A stretch of DNA of 64,000 nucleotides from Clostridia bacterium (GTDB taxonomy: Bacteria; Bacillota; Clostridia; TANB77; CAG-508). The notes under the pieces were generated by a model. That model was not told where the DNA came from. It ran no database searches and worked only from the letters and a program-made list of their open reading frames with translations. The translations under genes and the position numbers were made by a program. The stretch's first letter is position 1, and each line of letters starts with the position of its first letter. Shown here piece after piece: positions 63,069 through 64,000 of the stretch. The DNA lies in assembly GCA_017524665.1 (NCBI GenBank), contig JAFXVF010000015.1, positions 62,001-126,000 of the forward strand, read 5' to 3'.

Positions 63069-64000
63069 CTATTTACTTACTTCTTCCATAATGTGAGCTT
63101 CAATGATGTCTCCTTCTTTTATGTCGTTGTAGTCTTCTATTTGTATACCACATTCATATCCTTTAGCAACTTCTTTAGCATCATCTTTAAATCTCTTCAA
63201 TGAAACAAGTTTGCCTTCAAATACAACAATATTATCACGGATTACTCTAACTCCAGAATTTCTAGCAATTTTTCCATCCGTTACATAGCATCCTGCAATC
63301 GTTCCAACATTAGATACTTTAAATGTTTGACGAACTTCTGCAGTTCCTATTACAACTTCTTTAAATACTGGGTCTAGCATTCCTTTCATAGCAGCTTCAA
63401 TGTCTTCAATTGCATTGTATATTACTGAATACATCTTAATTTCAACATTGTCTTTTTCTGCTGCACTCTTTGCAAGAGCATCTGGTCTTACGTTAAATGC
63501 AATTATTATAGCATTAGATACTTTTGCAAGTGTTACGTCAGTTTCGTTAACAGCACCTACATTTGCATGTATTACTTTAACTTTAACTTCATCATTGCTT
63601 AATTTTTCAACTGCTTGTTTTACAGCTTCTACAGATCCTTGTACATCTGCTTTTACAATTAAGTTAAGTTGTTTTAAGTTTCCTTTTTCAATTTGAGAGA
63701 ATAAATCGTCTAAAGAAACTGCTGATGTTGCATTCATAGCTTTTTCTCTTGCTTGACGTTTTCTTCTTTCAATTAAGTGTTTTGCAGCCTTTTCATCTTT
63801 AACTTCGTAGAATGTTTCTCCAGCTTCTGGAACTTCTGTTAAACCAGAAATTTCAACTGGTGTTGAAGGACCTGCTTTTCTAACATTTTGTCCTTTGTCA
63901 TTCTTCATGTTACGGATTCTTCCTATAACTGAACCAACAACGATTGTGTCTCCAACATCAAGGCATCCGCGTTGAACAAGCATTGTTGCAATAGGACCTT
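63069..64000 (-). CDS. infB: Translation initiation factor IF-2, C-terminal part (5' end outside window)
   Basis: The frame is open from the window edge (64000) to a stop at 63069, about 310 codons. It covers the end of domain II, domain III and the C-terminal fMet-tRNA-binding domain ([29 protein letters not shown] and [18 protein letters not shown]). The GTPase domain lies beyond the window. 93 bases follow before rbfA, with a weak hairpin of GCATTTA-type arms around 63030-63055. Confidence 0.95.
   Translation of the reverse strand, partial: GPIATMLVQRGCLDVGDTIVVGSVIGRIRNMKNDKGQNVRKAGPSTPVEISGLTEVPEAGETFYEVKDEKAAKHLIERRKRQAREKAMNATSAVSLDDLFSQIEKGNLKQLNLIVKADVQGSVEAVKQAVEKLSNDEVKVKVIHANVGAVNETDVTLAKVSNAIIIAFNVRPDALAKSAAEKDNVEIKMYSVIYNAIEDIEAAMKGMLDPVFKEVVIGTAEVRQTFKVSNVGTIAGCYVTDGKIARNSGVRVIRDNIVVFEGKLVSLKRFKDDAKEVAKGYECGIQIEDYNDIKEGDIIEAHIMEEVSK

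Overview
The window is a low-GC stretch typical of an uncultured gut-type Clostridia (Bacillota). Signs are AAGGAGG-type ribosome binding sites, TTGACA/TATAAT promoters with 17-base spacers, WhiA, a DUF3417-type glucan phosphorylase, GtrA/GT2 surface-polysaccharide genes, and housekeeping operons in Bacillota order. Almost every gene is on the minus strand; only two AT-rich genes (deoD and a small GT51 transglycosylase) are on the plus strand. I would not name a genus.

Layout: 1-1212 is the N-terminal part of an ABC ATPase-permease. 1384-3387 is an odd GC-richer gene fusing a ClpA/ClpB-type AAA+ module to an FtsH-type M41 peptidase. 3538-22085 is mostly housekeeping: deoD, mtnN, pyk, glgP, the prmC-whiA-hemW operon, a pseudopilin-like protein, a P-type ATPase, galE, a lytic transglycosylase, polA in three frames, tcdA, and a HAD/zeta-toxin/small-protein operon that continues to 23261. 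23418-36337 is a surface-polysaccharide locus: rfbF-rfbG-rfbH for CDP-4-keto-3,6-dideoxyhexose, a split transketolase, an epimerase, GtrA and GT2 proteins, a mutase-like flavoprotein and two large membrane proteins. 36679-41097 is a 1472-residue surface protein. 41143-45373 is an operon ruvB - two small unknowns - a 26-residue-repeat solenoid - queH. After pgt and metG come a CmpB-like membrane protein, a GC-richer zinc-ribbon gene, tRNA-Leu(CAA) and ttcA. A run of small accessory enzymes (Nudix, GNAT, hydrolases) leads to rlmD, then a zinc-uptake operon znuA-znuC-znuB. The end holds a third GC-richer gene, tRNA-Leu(UAG), and truB-nrnA-rbfA-infB.

The most striking observation concerns the codon CGG. 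Reading every CCG on the plus strand (and CGG in the two plus-strand genes), I found no in-frame CGG in any intact AT-rich gene, an estimated 18,000 codons, although CCG proline codons are used repeatedly. The only in-frame CGGs in AT-rich genes sit exactly at three frame breaks, two in polA and one in a polysaccharide membrane protein. At each, skipping the C and reading the following GGN as glycine restores the frame. This suggests CGG is unassigned or very poorly decoded and tolerated through +1 frameshifting. By contrast, the three GC-richer genes (M41 fusion, zinc-ribbon protein, 82-residue protein) use CGG as an ordinary arginine codon at least eight times. Each of these is a stand-alone unit with its own promoter and 3' hairpin, and two lie directly downstream of tRNA-Leu genes. 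They look like independently acquired single-gene cassettes written in a different codon dialect.
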